NCBI GenBank assembly: GCA_900540845.1
Contig: UQHS01000013.1
Coordinates: 17,442-81,441 of the forward strand
DNA: 64,000 nt
Origin: an uncultured Collinsella sp.
GTDB lineage: Bacteria > Actinomycetota > Coriobacteriia > Coriobacteriales > Coriobacteriaceae
Direction: 5' to 3'
Part shown: positions 1 to 10,953 of the stretch, piece after piece
How the letters are laid out: each line of letters begins with the position of its first letter
How positions within the stretch are numbered: the first letter of the stretch is position 1
Notes under the pieces: generated by a model
Seen by the model: the letters and a program-made list of their open reading frames with translations, nothing else
Database searches by the model: none
Told to the model about the DNA's origin: nothing
Program-made: the position numbers and the translations under genes

Positions 1-189
1 GCATGAAGCGGCACCGCACGATCTTGCGCCCATACGGTGCCCTGCCAAAGGTGGCTCGTCGTTCGTTTTCTGCCAGTCCGCCGAACGGCGGCCAGCTGGT
101 CGCCAGCGGTTCGGGGCGCCGGCCACGAATCGAGGTGCCGCGCCCAGCCGGCGCGGCGAACGTGACCCGGGCCGGGCGCCCGCCCCCAC

Positions 190-2112
<1,923 letters not shown>

Positions 2113-2113
2113 G

Positions 2114-3844
2114 CTACTCGCCCCCCTTCATCTGGCTGTTCGCGATCTCGCGGTATGCCTCGCAGGTTCCCATCAGCTCCTCGTGCGTGCCCTTGCCCTC
2201 GATATGACCGTCCTTGAGCACGATGATCTGATCGGCGTGGAGGATCGTGTTGATGCGCTGGGCGATGATGAGCACCGCGGCGTCGCACGTCTCGGGCTTG
2301 AGGGCGCGGCGCAGCGCGGCGTCGGTCTTGAAGTCGAGCGCCGAGAAGCTGTCATCAAAAATGTACAGGTCGGCGCGCTTCATGAGCGCGCGGGCGATGG
2401 CGAGACGCTGGCGCTGACCGCCAGAGAAGTTCGTACCGCCCTGGGAAACCGGCGCCTCGAGCTTCTCGGCAAGACCCCACACGAAGTCGGACTGGGCCAC
2501 CTCGAGCGCATGACGCATCTCCGCGTCGCTTGCGCCCTCGTTGCCGTAGCGGAGGTTGCTCGCCACGGTTCCGCTGAACAGCCACGCCTTTTGCGGCACG
2601 TAAGCGATACGCTCGCGCAGGTCGTGCTGGGAGATCTCGCGCACGTCGGAGCCGCCAAAGCACACGGAGCCTTCGGTCACGTCATGCAGACGCAACAGCA
2701 TCTTCGCGATGGTCGATTTGCCGGAGCCGGTGGAGCCGATGATCGCCGTCGTTTTGCCTCGATGGCAGGCGAAGTCGATGTCGTGCAGCGTGTCTTCGTC
2801 GGCGTCGGCGAAGCGGAACGACGCATGCTTGAACGCGGCAACGACATCGTCGCCGCCAGTCTCCCCCGAAACCGACGACACCGACGGCAGGTCCGCGATG
2901 CTCGGCTGCTTGTAGATGACGTCCGAGCAGCGCTGCAGGCACACGATGGCGCGTGGCACCATCAGCGCCACGAACTGGGCCATCATGATGTAGAACATGA
3001 TGAGCATGGCATACTCGACCACCGCGGAGATGTTGCCGATCTCCATGGCATGTGCACCCACACGGTTGCCGCCGAGCCACATGAGCAGCACCTCGGCGAT
3101 GTTCATAAGGCAAAAGCTGAAGCAGTCCACGCCGGCAAAGATCCAGTTCACCTTGATAGCCGCGTTTGCGTAGTCCTCGAACACGCGGCCCATGCGACCT
3201 TCCTCGTGGCGCTCCTTGCCAAAGGCGCGGATGACGCGGACGCCGATGATGTTCTCGCGCAACACGATATTCATGCGGTCGATGAAACCCTGCATCTTCT
3301 CGAAGATGGGCGCGGCGCGGCGAACCGCGATCACGGCGAAGACCATGACAACGGTGACAACGGCGAGCATCATGGCGCCCATCTGGGCGTCGATGTTAAA
3401 CGCGAGCACCGTGCCCATGACACAGATGATGGGAACGGGCAGCATGGCCTGTGTTGCGAGCATGACCGTCTGCTGGATGACGTTCACGTCGTTCAGGGTG
3501 CGCGTGATCATCGAGCCCGTGCCGAACTCCTCGAAGTCGCTGCCGGAAAACGCCAGCGACGCCTCGTACACGGCGTTGCGGATATCGCGCCCCACATAGG
3601 AGGCGAAACGCGCGCAGAGATAATTGCCCAGCAGGGCTCCGCCGCTCGCGCAGCAGCACGCCAGCAGCATTTTTAGACCCTGACCCAAGATGAAATCGGT
3701 GCTGCCACTCGCGACACCCTGGTTGATCATGCCGGCGAGCATCGTGGGAACGTACAGCGTGCCCGCAACATCCAGCAAAAGCGCCGCTAACGTGGCGGCG
3801 ACCAAAAGCTTGTAACGTTTAACTGTTTGCAACAACAATTTCAT
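2114..3844 (-). CDS. ABC exporter half-transporter, degenerate-site partner
   Basis: A 576-residue ABC half-transporter starting at MKLLLQ (ATG at 3844, preceded by GGGGGAG at good spacing; the reading frame stays open 15 codons further upstream without a better site). Six membrane helices cover about 15-300. The nucleotide-binding domain has Walker A GSTGSGKST (370-378) and a canonical signature FSGGQ (473-477). The residue after the Walker B Asp is Asp (IFDD, about 498) instead of Glu, and the switch His is Gln (IAQR). These two changes mark the TM287/LmrC-type subunit, which carries the non-hydrolytic site of a heterodimeric exporter. It complements the gene at 190-2112, whose own signature is atypical, so the pair should form one consensus and one degenerate ATP site. 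Confidence 0.93.
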   Translation of the reverse strand: MKLLLQTVKRYKLLVAATLAALLLDVAGTLYVPTMLAGMINQGVASGSTDFILGQGLKMLLACCCASGGALLGNYLCARFASYVGRDIRNAVYEASLAFSGSDFEEFGTGSMITRTLNDVNVIQQTVMLATQAMLPVPIICVMGTVLAFNIDAQMGAMMLAVVTVVMVFAVIAVRRAAPIFEKMQGFIDRMNIVLRENIIGVRVIRAFGKERHEEGRMGRVFEDYANAAIKVNWIFAGVDCFSFCLMNIAEVLLMWLGGNRVGAHAMEIGNISAVVEYAMLIMFYIMMAQFVALMVPRAIVCLQRCSDVIYKQPSIADLPSVSSVSGETGGDDVVAAFKHASFRFADADEDTLHDIDFACHRGKTTAIIGSTGSGKSTIAKMLLRLHDVTEGSVCFGGSDVREISQHDLRERIAYVPQKAWLFSGTVASNLRYGNEGASDAEMRHALEVAQSDFVWGLAEKLEAPVSQGGTNFSGGQRQRLAIARALMKRADLYIFDDSFSALDFKTDAALRRALKPETCDAAVLIIAQRINTILHADQIIVLKDGHIEGKGTHEELMGTCEAYREIANSQMKGGE

Positions 3845-3893
3845 GCAATCATCTCCCCCGTATCCTCGATGCATGGGTACAACCGGCACAAGA

Positions 3894-3921
3894 AAGCCGA
3901 GATACCATCGTATCTCGGCTT
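3894..3921 (-). terminator. Intrinsic terminator of the Cys-tailed protein gene
   Basis: A perfect 12-base inverted repeat (AAGCCGAGATAC / GTATCTCGGCTT) with a four-base loop. On the minus strand it is followed by TTCTTGTG, a modest U-rich tail. It lies between the gene ending at 4015 and the exporter start at 3844. Confidence 0.75.
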
Positions 3922-4014
3922 ACGCATTACGTCACGCTATGTGCGGGCGCTCACGCGCTTTTTAAAACTGGGGCGCCAAGGGCGGACGAACCCTGCGCGT
4001 GGGCTTGAGGCGAA

Positions 4015-4383
4015 TTAGGCCTCGCACGCGCAAGCGGGCTCCTCGCACTCGCAGGCAGGCTCCTCGACGACGCCGTCGGGATACACCCAACCCTCCTGGA
4101 TGGACTCGAAGAACGTGGCGTTCTCGGTCAGGTCGTGGACGCTCTTGCCATCGAGCCACGGCAGCTCGACGAGCTCAGACAGCGTAGTCACCAGTTCGGA
4201 GCAATCAACGAAGCGGCCTTTGTCGTTCAAGCGCTCGCAGTCCTGTACGCGCCAGTACCCGTCCGTGTGGGTGACGTAGTACTCATGGCCATCGACGTCC
4301 ATGAAGACGCGCGTCTTAGAGCGCAGGTAGGACAAAAGCCCTTCGAAATCCAAAACGATTTCCTGATCTGTCTTCAGACCCAT
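4015..4383 (-). CDS. Small acidic protein with a Cys-rich repeat tail
   Basis: 122 residues. The start at 4383 has an AGGAG Shine-Dalgarno. I do not recognise a family. The body (1-105) is acidic and predicted soluble, with phrases such as FMDVDGHEYYVTHTDGYW. The last 16 residues are two near-copies of the unit EEPAC(E/A)CE, giving four Cys separated by one residue or a short acidic spacer, which looks like a metal-binding or redox tail. It is monocistronic, with a terminator downstream and a 700-base spacer upstream. No signal peptide or membrane segment is seen. Expression looks plausible; function is unknown. Confidence 0.75.
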   Translation of the reverse strand: MGLKTDQEIVLDFEGLLSYLRSKTRVFMDVDGHEYYVTHTDGYWRVQDCERLNDKGRFVDCSELVTTLSELVELPWLDGKSVHDLTENATFFESIQEGWVYPDGVVEEPACECEEPACACEA

Positions 4384-4866
4384 GGTTGGCTCCTATCTCT
4401 CGGGCGTCCGGACCTAGCGCCGGGCGCATGCATAACCGATACTTCCATCTTTCCCGCCTTATACCTATTTTTCGAGCAGAAGTTGGTAGGCGGTTAGTTT
4501 GTTCGAGCAGCGGCATGTATGAGCGTGCGGATATATTGAATAACCCTCTCGAACGGCGGATTGGGGGCCGCCTCGCAAGTCGATGAGGCAGTCGCGATCC
4601 TGGGGCAGGCGAGCCTATGACCTGAGCCCTGCGGCCTCTTCTGCACGGCATCCTCCCCAACCGACGAGACGGCCGAAGCCGCCAGGTGGTCAAACAATTA
4701 GGAATCCGCCCTATTGTCCCAAAGTGTCACGGGGAAATCGGTCCCCAACCTCAGCGTTTTGGCCGCTGGCTCCAATAGGGTGCACGCCGCATCTGGACAC
4801 AACATCCCAGAGCACCCCCCTGAATATGGCCTCACGTTGAGGCCGAGCCGTTCGACAGAAACCCAA

Positions 4867-4915
4867 AACGGTCGAGATTTGCCACCCTGTCGCAGAATGG
4901 CAAATCACGACCGTT
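4867..4915. repeat. Extragenic hairpin, copy A of a twin
   Basis: 18-base arms (4867-4884 and 4898-4915) match at 17 of 18 positions around a 13-base loop containing CTGTCGCAG. The arm begins AACGGTCG and ends ATTTGCCA. Copy B, 20 bases downstream, keeps the loop core and most of the arm. Confidence 0.85.
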
Positions 4916-4935
4916 CAACCCGTTTTAACATGAAA

Positions 4936-4986
4936 AAATGGTCGGGAAATGCCAGGCTGTCGCAGCGTGGCAAATCCCGACCATTT
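4936..4986. repeat. Extragenic hairpin, copy B of a twin
   Basis: 19-base arms (4936-4954 and 4968-4986) match at 17 of 19 positions around a 13-base loop, again with CTGTCGCAG. It lies about 95 bases past the end of the sugar-acid operon and could act as a 3' stability or termination element. A REP-like mobile repeat is the other reading. Confidence 0.85.
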
Positions 4987-5080
4987 CTCAACCAAAGCTT
5001 CGAAAGCGCGTCGAATCTCCCATGGGCCCGACCGACAATCACTACAGCAGCCGGCATCGGAACCAACTGCGAACCGCCCA

Positions 5081-6064
5081 CTAGGAAAAACGAAGCCGAT
5101 CGGCAACGGTCACCCTGTTCGCGGGGGCGATACCGTTCATGAATGCAAGGATGTTATCAACTGCCATATCCCCCATATGCAGATTCGCCTCAACAGTCGC
5201 GGACCCAATATGAGGAGTGAGCAGAACATTCGGCATTTCCATCAAGGTGCCCTTCGCAGACGCCGACTCGAAATCAAAGACGTCAGCGGCAAATCCCCCC
5301 AAATGTCCCGTCGCAAGCGATTTTTCCAACGCAGCGGTGCGAATGATCCCCGCTCGCGCCGTGTTGACCAAAAGCGCCCCATCCTTCATGCGACGCAGCT
5401 CTCGCGCGCCGATGAGGTTCCTCGTTGCGGAGGTGAGCGGCGTGTGGATCGTCACGATGTCGGAGGCGGCGAGGAGGTCATTCAGGCTGGTGTACAGCAG
5501 CCCGTACCGAGCGGCCTCTTCGCGCTGCACAATATCATTGCCCAGAATATCCATCCCGAACCCCATGGCGCGGCTGGCGACCGCCATGCCGATATCTCCG
5601 ACGCCGATGATGCCGATGGTCTTGCCGTACAGGCTGCGCCCTGGGATCTTGTTGCGAACACCGGCACGAAGCTCGTTGATACTCTGAGTGAGCTTGCGCG
5701 CCAGGTCAAGAATCAACGCGAACGTGAGGTCTGCAGTCTCCTCCTTGTTCGCACCGGGAGTGTTCACCACCTCGATCCCGCGGGCATCACATGCGGTGAA
5801 ATCAATGTTGTCCAAACCGGCGCCGTGACGCACGACCAGCTTCAAGCTCGAGAGCTTGTCGATCGTTGAGCCGTCCAGCACCTCGTTGCCCAGGATGATC
5901 ACGTCAGCCCCAGCGGCATGCTCCAGTATCTCGGCGGGACGCATCAGGCGACCGTATGGATTGAGCCGCACGGTACAGCCCGCCTCCGTGAGCCTGTTAA
6001 CCGGATGGCTATTAAATATGCCGAACGTCACCGAGCATGACGCGACAACAAGTCCCCTGGACAC
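5081..6064 (-). CDS. D-isomer-specific 2-hydroxyacid dehydrogenase
   Basis: 327 residues, GTG start at 6064 with AGGGAGA upstream, 12 bases after the stop of the HAD gene. It belongs to the phosphoglycerate dehydrogenase-like family: an N-terminal flavodoxin-like half, then an NAD-binding Rossmann segment with GVGDIG near residue 150, the catalytic Arg in NTARAGII and the catalytic His in TPHIGSAT. It lacks the C-terminal ACT domain of classical SerA. As the last gene of the sugar-acid operon it probably reduces or oxidises a 2-keto or 2-hydroxy acid from that pathway, or a pyruvate-derived acid; this is inference from context. Neighbours are the HAD phosphatase and the dehydratase. Confidence 0.88.
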   Translation of the reverse strand: MSRGLVVASCSVTFGIFNSHPVNRLTEAGCTVRLNPYGRLMRPAEILEHAAGADVIILGNEVLDGSTIDKLSSLKLVVRHGAGLDNIDFTACDARGIEVVNTPGANKEETADLTFALILDLARKLTQSINELRAGVRNKIPGRSLYGKTIGIIGVGDIGMAVASRAMGFGMDILGNDIVQREEAARYGLLYTSLNDLLAASDIVTIHTPLTSATRNLIGARELRRMKDGALLVNTARAGIIRTAALEKSLATGHLGGFAADVFDFESASAKGTLMEMPNVLLTPHIGSATVEANLHMGDMAVDNILAFMNGIAPANRVTVADRLRFS

Positions 6065-6076
6065 GCCGTGTTCTCC

Positions 6077-6904
6077 CTACGCCTGAATCCCGAACAGGAT
6101 TGAAAGATAGCGCGCCACCCCCGAGTCATCGCAACTGGAGGTCATATGGTTGGAAGCCGCTCTGCAAGCTGGCACCGCATTGGCCATGGCGACTCCGTCG
6201 CCGGCCGCGCGCAACATAGTTACATCATTCTCATTGTCCCCGAACGCCACCGTGTCAGCCGGAGAAACGCCTAATAATCCACAAAGCCACGCAAGAGCGG
6301 CCCCCTTGTGGGCACGAGCGTCAGTTATCTCCACATTGCAGTCGAGCGAGGTCGTGCGGATCAACGATGGCCGTGCATCAACCGCGCGCCAGACCTCATC
6401 ACGTTCGGCTCGCGTGTGGAAGAAAATGTTGAGGCGGCACACGTCGCCCACCTTGCCGAGCAGCTCCTCGACCGACTCGTCAAACACCGTTCTCCCTGCG
6501 CGTATGAAATCCCGCGTCGGCGCACTCAGGTCGACCGTTTCGATATAACCGAAACGGGAACGCGGCGTATACACCCTCCTGTCGGCGAAGATGTCGAACG
6601 TAACGCGCAGGTCGCGGACACTGCGGTACAGGTCGAGCACGGTGGCCTTGTCCAACGCCACCTCGTGCAGGACCGCGCCCGTCTTGACATTGAGCACCTG
6701 TGCGCCGTTGCAGCACACCGCGTGCGCCACGGCGGGATGCCGCAAGATCTCACCCGGTATGTCCGTAATATTCCGACCCGTGCACGGAACAAAATGGACG
6801 CCGCGCTCATACGCGGCGTCCAGAACTCGTGCATTGTCGGCCGTGATGGTCTTGTCCTGGGTCAGAAACGTTCCGTCCAGATCAGAGAAGACCAGCTTGA
6901 CCAT
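6077..6904 (-). CDS. Cof-type HAD family phosphatase
   Basis: 275 residues from ATG 6904; a GTG three codons earlier is possible but AGG spacing favours 6904. Motif I is DLDGT near the N terminus. Motif III/IV is AFGDNENDVTML near the C terminus, with a C2-type cap between, which places it in the Cof/YidA branch of HAD hydrolases that dephosphorylate sugar phosphates and similar metabolites. It sits between the dehydratase (starts 8563, ends 6923) and the 2-hydroxyacid dehydrogenase in one minus-strand operon, so it may remove phosphate from a pathway intermediate or relieve sugar-phosphate stress. The exact substrate is unknown. Confidence 0.88.
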   Translation of the reverse strand: MVKLVFSDLDGTFLTQDKTITADNARVLDAAYERGVHFVPCTGRNITDIPGEILRHPAVAHAVCCNGAQVLNVKTGAVLHEVALDKATVLDLYRSVRDLRVTFDIFADRRVYTPRSRFGYIETVDLSAPTRDFIRAGRTVFDESVEELLGKVGDVCRLNIFFHTRAERDEVWRAVDARPSLIRTTSLDCNVEITDARAHKGAALAWLCGLLGVSPADTVAFGDNENDVTMLRAAGDGVAMANAVPACRAASNHMTSSCDDSGVARYLSILFGIQA

Positions 6905-6922
6905 ATTCAGCACCTACCTCGG

Positions 6923-8563
6923 CTATCGGACAACGGCACCCGTCTTCGCGGAGGCGACCTGAGCGGAATAGCGGGCAAGAAGCCTGCCGCCGTTCTCATG
7001 AATGACGGGGGTCCAAGACTCTCGACGGCGCGCCAGCTCCTCGTCGTCGACCTCGATCTCGATGAGGTTCTTCGTCAGGTCGATGTTGATGACGTCGCCG
7101 CTCTCGACCAGGGCGATGGGAGAGCCCTCATACGCCTCAGGGCACAGATAGCCGACGGAAAGGCCGCCGGACGCCCCCGAGAAACGGCCGTCGGTAATGA
7201 CCGCCGAGTTGGGGATGCCCTTCATGATCTCGGTGACGCGGTGGAGCTCCTTCATGCCGGGTCCGCCCTTGGGGCCTTCATATCGGATGACGACGCCAGT
7301 ACCGGGCTTGATCGCATCCTCGTTGTAGGCGGCGAACGCCTCCTCCTCGGAGTTGAACACCATGGCGGTGCCGGTCCACACGTGCTGGTCCGCGGGGACG
7401 GCGCTGGTCTTGACCAGCGCGCCCTCCGGGGCCAGGTTGCCATACAGCACCTGGATGCCATTCGCGATGGACTTCGGATCATCCTGCTCGCGGATTACGG
7501 AGCGGTCGATGGAGATGTCCTCCTCCAGGTTCTCGCCCATGGTCTTGCCGGTCACAGTCTGAACGGAGGTATCGAGGTCCTTCGCGATGGTCTTGAGAAC
7601 GGCGGGTATACCGCCGGCCTTGTAGAGGTTGACGCAGGAAATGTCGCCGTTGGGGACCACGTTACAGATGACCGGCGTCTTGGACGTGATCTCGGCGACC
7701 TGTGCCCAGGTACACTCCAGGCCGAGCTCGTCGGCCAGGGCGGGCAGGTGGATCAGGGCGTTGAGCGAACCGCCAATCGAGGCGAGCAGCTTGACCGCGT
7801 TATCCAGGGCGCCCTGCGTCATGATGTCGCTGGGCCTGACGTCGCGGCGCACCATCTCCACGACGGCCGCGCCCGTGCGGCGCGCGTTGAAGCGGCGCTG
7901 GCTCGTGGAAGACGGCCACAGCGCGCCCATGGGAAGCATCATGCCAAGGCCCTCGGCAAGGCAGCCCATGGTGTTCGCGGTGCCCAGGAACGGGCAGACG
8001 CCGGGACCGGTGTAGTACTTGAGCGTTCCCTCGATGACCTCGCGCTCCGTCGCCTCACCTGCGAGGAAGCGGGCGCGAAGGGCCTTGGACTCGGAGGGCT
8101 TGATCTCGTCATAGCAGGGACCGCAGGTCACGAGCGCGGCGGGAAGATCGATGCGGGCGGCGGCCATCAGCATCGCGGGAATGATCTTGTCGCAGCTGCC
8201 CAGATACACGACGCCATCGAAGCAGCCCTCGCCCACTATCATGGCCTCGCAGGAATCCGCGATGATCTCACGATGCGGCAGGCAGTAGCGCATGCCAGCG
8301 TGACCCTGGGCGACTCCATCGCACATGGCGATGGTGTTGAACTCGATGGGCTCGCCACCAGCCTCAAGCACGCCCTTTTTGACCTCCGCCGCAAGCTGGC
8401 GAAGCGGCTCGTGGCCGGGGCACACCTCATTCCAGCTGTTGGCGATGGCGATGAGGGGCTTGTTGGTGTCCTGGAGGGAATCAATCGAGATGCCCGCGGA
8501 CGCGAGATGCGCCTTGGAGATCGCGCGCTGGAACGGTTCCAGTCTGTCGATTGCTCGCTGCAT
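6923..8563 (-). CDS. IlvD/Edd family dehydratase (probable sugar-acid dehydratase)
   Basis: 546 residues, similar in length to dihydroxyacid, aldonate and 6-phosphogluconate dehydratases. The three family cysteines are visible in NEVCPGH (about 48), GSCDK (about 120) and GPGVCPFLGTANTM (about 190), as in Fe-S sugar-acid dehydratases. The C-terminal DGRFSGASGG motif is also present. The family includes branched-chain amino acid IlvD, but there are no ilv genes here. The operon contains a KDPG/KHG-type aldolase and a galactitol-type PTS, so the likely substrate is an aldonate or its 6-phosphate, dehydrated to a 2-keto-3-deoxy product. Sequence alone cannot choose between free and phosphorylated substrate. 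Confidence 0.85.
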   Translation of the reverse strand: MQRAIDRLEPFQRAISKAHLASAGISIDSLQDTNKPLIAIANSWNEVCPGHEPLRQLAAEVKKGVLEAGGEPIEFNTIAMCDGVAQGHAGMRYCLPHREIIADSCEAMIVGEGCFDGVVYLGSCDKIIPAMLMAAARIDLPAALVTCGPCYDEIKPSESKALRARFLAGEATEREVIEGTLKYYTGPGVCPFLGTANTMGCLAEGLGMMLPMGALWPSSTSQRRFNARRTGAAVVEMVRRDVRPSDIMTQGALDNAVKLLASIGGSLNALIHLPALADELGLECTWAQVAEITSKTPVICNVVPNGDISCVNLYKAGGIPAVLKTIAKDLDTSVQTVTGKTMGENLEEDISIDRSVIREQDDPKSIANGIQVLYGNLAPEGALVKTSAVPADQHVWTGTAMVFNSEEEAFAAYNEDAIKPGTGVVIRYEGPKGGPGMKELHRVTEIMKGIPNSAVITDGRFSGASGGLSVGYLCPEAYEGSPIALVESGDVINIDLTKNLIEIEVDDEELARRRESWTPVIHENGGRLLARYSAQVASAKTGAVVR

Positions 8564-8593
8564 GTAGGGCGCCTCACTTTCTTTGTAAGCGGG

Positions 8594-8619
8594 GCGGGCG
8601 CCAGGAAGCCGGCGCCCGC
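8594..8619. other. Intercistronic hairpin in the sugar-acid operon
   Basis: Perfect 9-base arms GCGGGCGCC / GGCGCCCGC with an 8-base loop between the EIIC stop (8644) and the dehydratase start (8563). There is no U-run, so it is more likely an mRNA-stability or processing element than a terminator. It could give different expression of transport and catabolic genes. Confidence 0.6.
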
Positions 8620-8643
8620 CGACTGAAATTCAGGTTCTCGGGA

Positions 8644-10023
8644 TTACATCTCGTCGTACTCGGCGGCGTAGGCCTCGATCTTCTCGAGGGTGATCTTCTT
8701 CTCGACCACGTACCACACGACGATGAAGGCGACGACCAGGACCGGAACCACGATCATGGCATGCTCGGAGATGCAGCACCAGAAGATGATGGCGGTCTGG
8801 GTAAGGGATGGGCCGGCCATGGAGGCGATCTGACCCTCGAAGGCGAGGCCGGCGGACTGTGCGAGCTCGGTCATGTACGGGGCGGCGAAGGTGCCAGCGT
8901 ACAGGATCGCGGACATCACGGGGATGGAGATCAGGATCGAGCGGAACACGTTACCGCGGCAAAGGGCCACGACCAGGGCGACACGGAAGGTCACGACGGC
9001 GAGGTCGGCGAGCGGCATCATGCGGTTGCCGGGAAGGATGAAGGCGAGCAGGATGGTGACCGGGATCATAATCAGGGCAGTGGTGATGACCTCGGGGTTG
9101 CCGACAACGACAGCGGCGTCGAGACCGATGGACAGGGAGCGGCCGCCGAACTTCTCGGTGGTGAACTTCTGGGCGGCGGCGGAAATCGGCATGAGGCCCT
9201 CGACGAACATGGCGGTCATCTTGGGCATGAGCACCATGACGGCAGCGACGTTCACGCCGGTGAGGAAGATCTCGTTGAACGGGAACAGGGCCAGGCCACC
9301 CATGGCACAACCGAGGATGAAGCCGAGCATCATCGGGTCACCGAAGACGCCGAGGTACTTCTGCACGCCCTTGATGGAGAAGTTAACCTTGTTGAGACCG
9401 GGGATGCGGTCGATCAGCCAGTTGATGGGAGCGGCAATGATGATCGAGGAGGTGTAGGAGATCGTCGGTAGCGTGACATCCGGAATACCGAAGAAGTGCT
9501 CGATGAGCGGCTGCGTCCAGTCGGCAAACTTGAAGGTCATGACGGCGGTAATTGCGGTCGCGATCAGGGCCCAGACGATGTTCTGAGTCACGAAGAAGAC
9601 CAGGATGCCGACGATCATCATGTGGTGGTAGTTCCAGATGTCGACGTCCATGGTGTTCGTCTTCTTGAGGAGGAGCATCAGGATGTTGATGCCCAGAATC
9701 TCGAAGACCAGGAAGGCCACGATGGGCGATGCCCAGGTGACGGAGGAGATGGCGCCCCAGCCAACGTCGGTGACGTCGAGGTTGAGACCGAAGTTGGCGA
9801 CCATGGCGGCAGCAGCGGGGCTCACCGCGGACTTAAGCAGGTTGACCAGGAGGTTGATACCCACGAAACCGCAGGTGATGGTGATGCCGCTCTTGAATGC
9901 CTTGGAAATCGGCAGGCGGAAAATCAGACCGATGATCATGATGATGAAAGGCAGCATGACATAGGCGCCGGCACCGATGAATGCCTGGAACACCGAGTAT
10001 GCACCGTTGAGGAGCGCGTCCAT
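8644..10023 (-). CDS. PTS EIIC, galactitol family
   Basis: 459 residues from ATG 10023 (GGAAAGGA Shine-Dalgarno; an ATG five codons upstream lacks one). A polytopic protein with about ten hydrophobic segments. It resembles GatC/SgcC-type EIIC permeases, which move the substrate through the membrane while EIIB phosphorylates it. The separate EIIB and EIIA genes lie immediately upstream in the same operon. The gene is followed by a hairpin and then the dehydratase. Because the downstream enzymes are a sugar-acid dehydratase and a keto-deoxy aldolase, the transported compound is inferred to be a sugar acid or a sugar converted to one. Confidence 0.9.
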   Translation of the reverse strand: MDALLNGAYSVFQAFIGAGAYVMLPFIIMIIGLIFRLPISKAFKSGITITCGFVGINLLVNLLKSAVSPAAAAMVANFGLNLDVTDVGWGAISSVTWASPIVAFLVFEILGINILMLLLKKTNTMDVDIWNYHHMMIVGILVFFVTQNIVWALIATAITAVMTFKFADWTQPLIEHFFGIPDVTLPTISYTSSIIIAAPINWLIDRIPGLNKVNFSIKGVQKYLGVFGDPMMLGFILGCAMGGLALFPFNEIFLTGVNVAAVMVLMPKMTAMFVEGLMPISAAAQKFTTEKFGGRSLSIGLDAAVVVGNPEVITTALIMIPVTILLAFILPGNRMMPLADLAVVTFRVALVVALCRGNVFRSILISIPVMSAILYAGTFAAPYMTELAQSAGLAFEGQIASMAGPSLTQTAIIFWCCISEHAMIVVPVLVVAFIVVWYVVEKKITLEKIEAYAAEYDEM

Positions 10024-10065
10024 TGGGGTCCTTTCCAATCAGGAGTTCAGGTAGTTGCTCTATCG

Positions 10066-10350
10066 CTACGCCTTGAGGGCGTCGACGATCTGCTGGAGGG
10101 TCGCCTCCTCGTTGATGCCGGTCAGCAGCGCAATGGCCATGATGCACGGGGTGGTGACATCCGGGTCCTTGAACTTGCCGGAGGTCACGACCAGGTCGTA
10201 GTCGTTGGCCTTGTCGTGCAGCTCGAGCATCTTGCACTGGGTGACCTGAATATCTACGCCATTGGCGGCGCAGTACTCCTTGACCTTGGAAGCGACGACG
10301 GTGGAAGTTGCGACACCGTTGCCGCATGCGATGAGAACACGCTTTGCCAT
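10066..10350 (-). CDS. PTS EIIB, galactitol family
   Basis: 94 residues. The N terminus MAKRVLIACGNGVATST carries the phosphorylated Cys9 in the P-loop-like CGNGVATS motif of EIIB-Gat/lactose-type domains. It transfers phosphate from EIIA to the substrate bound by EIIC. GAAAGGAAAC sits upstream of the start. It lies between EIIA (stop 10449) and EIIC (start 10023); the 98-base gap before it has a short GC hairpin but no terminator run. Confidence 0.92.
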   Translation of the reverse strand: MAKRVLIACGNGVATSTVVASKVKEYCAANGVDIQVTQCKMLELHDKANDYDLVVTSGKFKDPDVTTPCIMAIALLTGINEEATLQQIVDALKA

Positions 10351-10448
10351 GAGAGTTTCCTTTCTCGTTTATTGCGCGCGCGATGCCTGAAATCGCGCTA
10401 TCTGCCAAAAGGGCCGGGCGACACGGAGCCCAAATCCCGCTGAACGTG

Positions 10449-10913
10449 CTAGACCAGCTGGTCGTGCACGAGCTCGAACACCTCGTCGATGGAGTCTGAA
10501 GCGACCACCTTGGCCACCAGCTCCTGGTTCTGGACCAAGCCGATGACCTTCTGGAGCATCTCGAGATGCGCATGGGGCTCGGTCAGGGCGAGCATGCACA
10601 CGAGCGAGACCTCGCAGGTGCTCTCGGGATCATCCATGCGATGCCACGCAACGGGGTTCTCGAGCACGCCCATGCAGACGGCCGCCTCGTTGACATTCGC
10701 GACATCGCAGTGAGGAATGGCGACGTTGATACCGTCCATATCGAGCGCAGTGGGGAATACGGCCTCACGCTCGAGAATCGCGGCGGTGAAGGTCTCCTTG
10801 GCATAGCCAAGCTCCTCGAGGCGAGCGGCGAGCGTGCGCTCGACGTCCTCCGTGGTGAGGCCCTCCCCCTCGATATGAACGATCAGTGAATTGTCGAACT
10901 TGATACCTGCCAT
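10449..10913 (-). CDS. PTS EIIA, fructose/mannitol-type fold
   Basis: 154 residues starting MAGIKF (ATG 10913, GGAAGGAACGG upstream; an alternative ATG five codons earlier overlaps the Shine-Dalgarno). The motif GINVAIPHCD places the phosphorylated His near residue 68, as in PTS_EIIA_2 proteins. It accepts phosphate from HPr and passes it to the EIIB encoded next. Its start is 40 bases from the aldolase stop, consistent with one operon. Confidence 0.9.
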   Translation of the reverse strand: MAGIKFDNSLIVHIEGEGLTTEDVERTLAARLEELGYAKETFTAAILEREAVFPTALDMDGINVAIPHCDVANVNEAAVCMGVLENPVAWHRMDDPESTCEVSLVCMLALTEPHAHLEMLQKVIGLVQNQELVAKVVASDSIDEVFELVHDQLV

Positions 10914-10953
10914 ATCCGTTCCTTCCATTTGGGCTTTACCTTCCGGCGCAAAG

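Larger units (their letters stand above)
4384..5080. other. Intergenic spacer without a supported gene
   Basis: About 700 bases between the Cys-tailed protein and the 2-hydroxyacid dehydrogenase. I see no credible gene: the longest frames (for example 4494-4697 minus) lack a ribosome site and recognisable sequence. The only clear structure is the pair of hairpin repeats at 4867-4986. Confidence 0.6.

Noticed and set aside
138..156. CCGCGCC/GGCGCGG hairpin near the left end
   Set aside because: Short, no U-run; GC-rich DNA gives such stems by chance.
4494..4697. A 67-codon minus frame in the first long spacer
   Set aside because: No ribosome site, no known similarity by eye and codon use unlike the neighbours.
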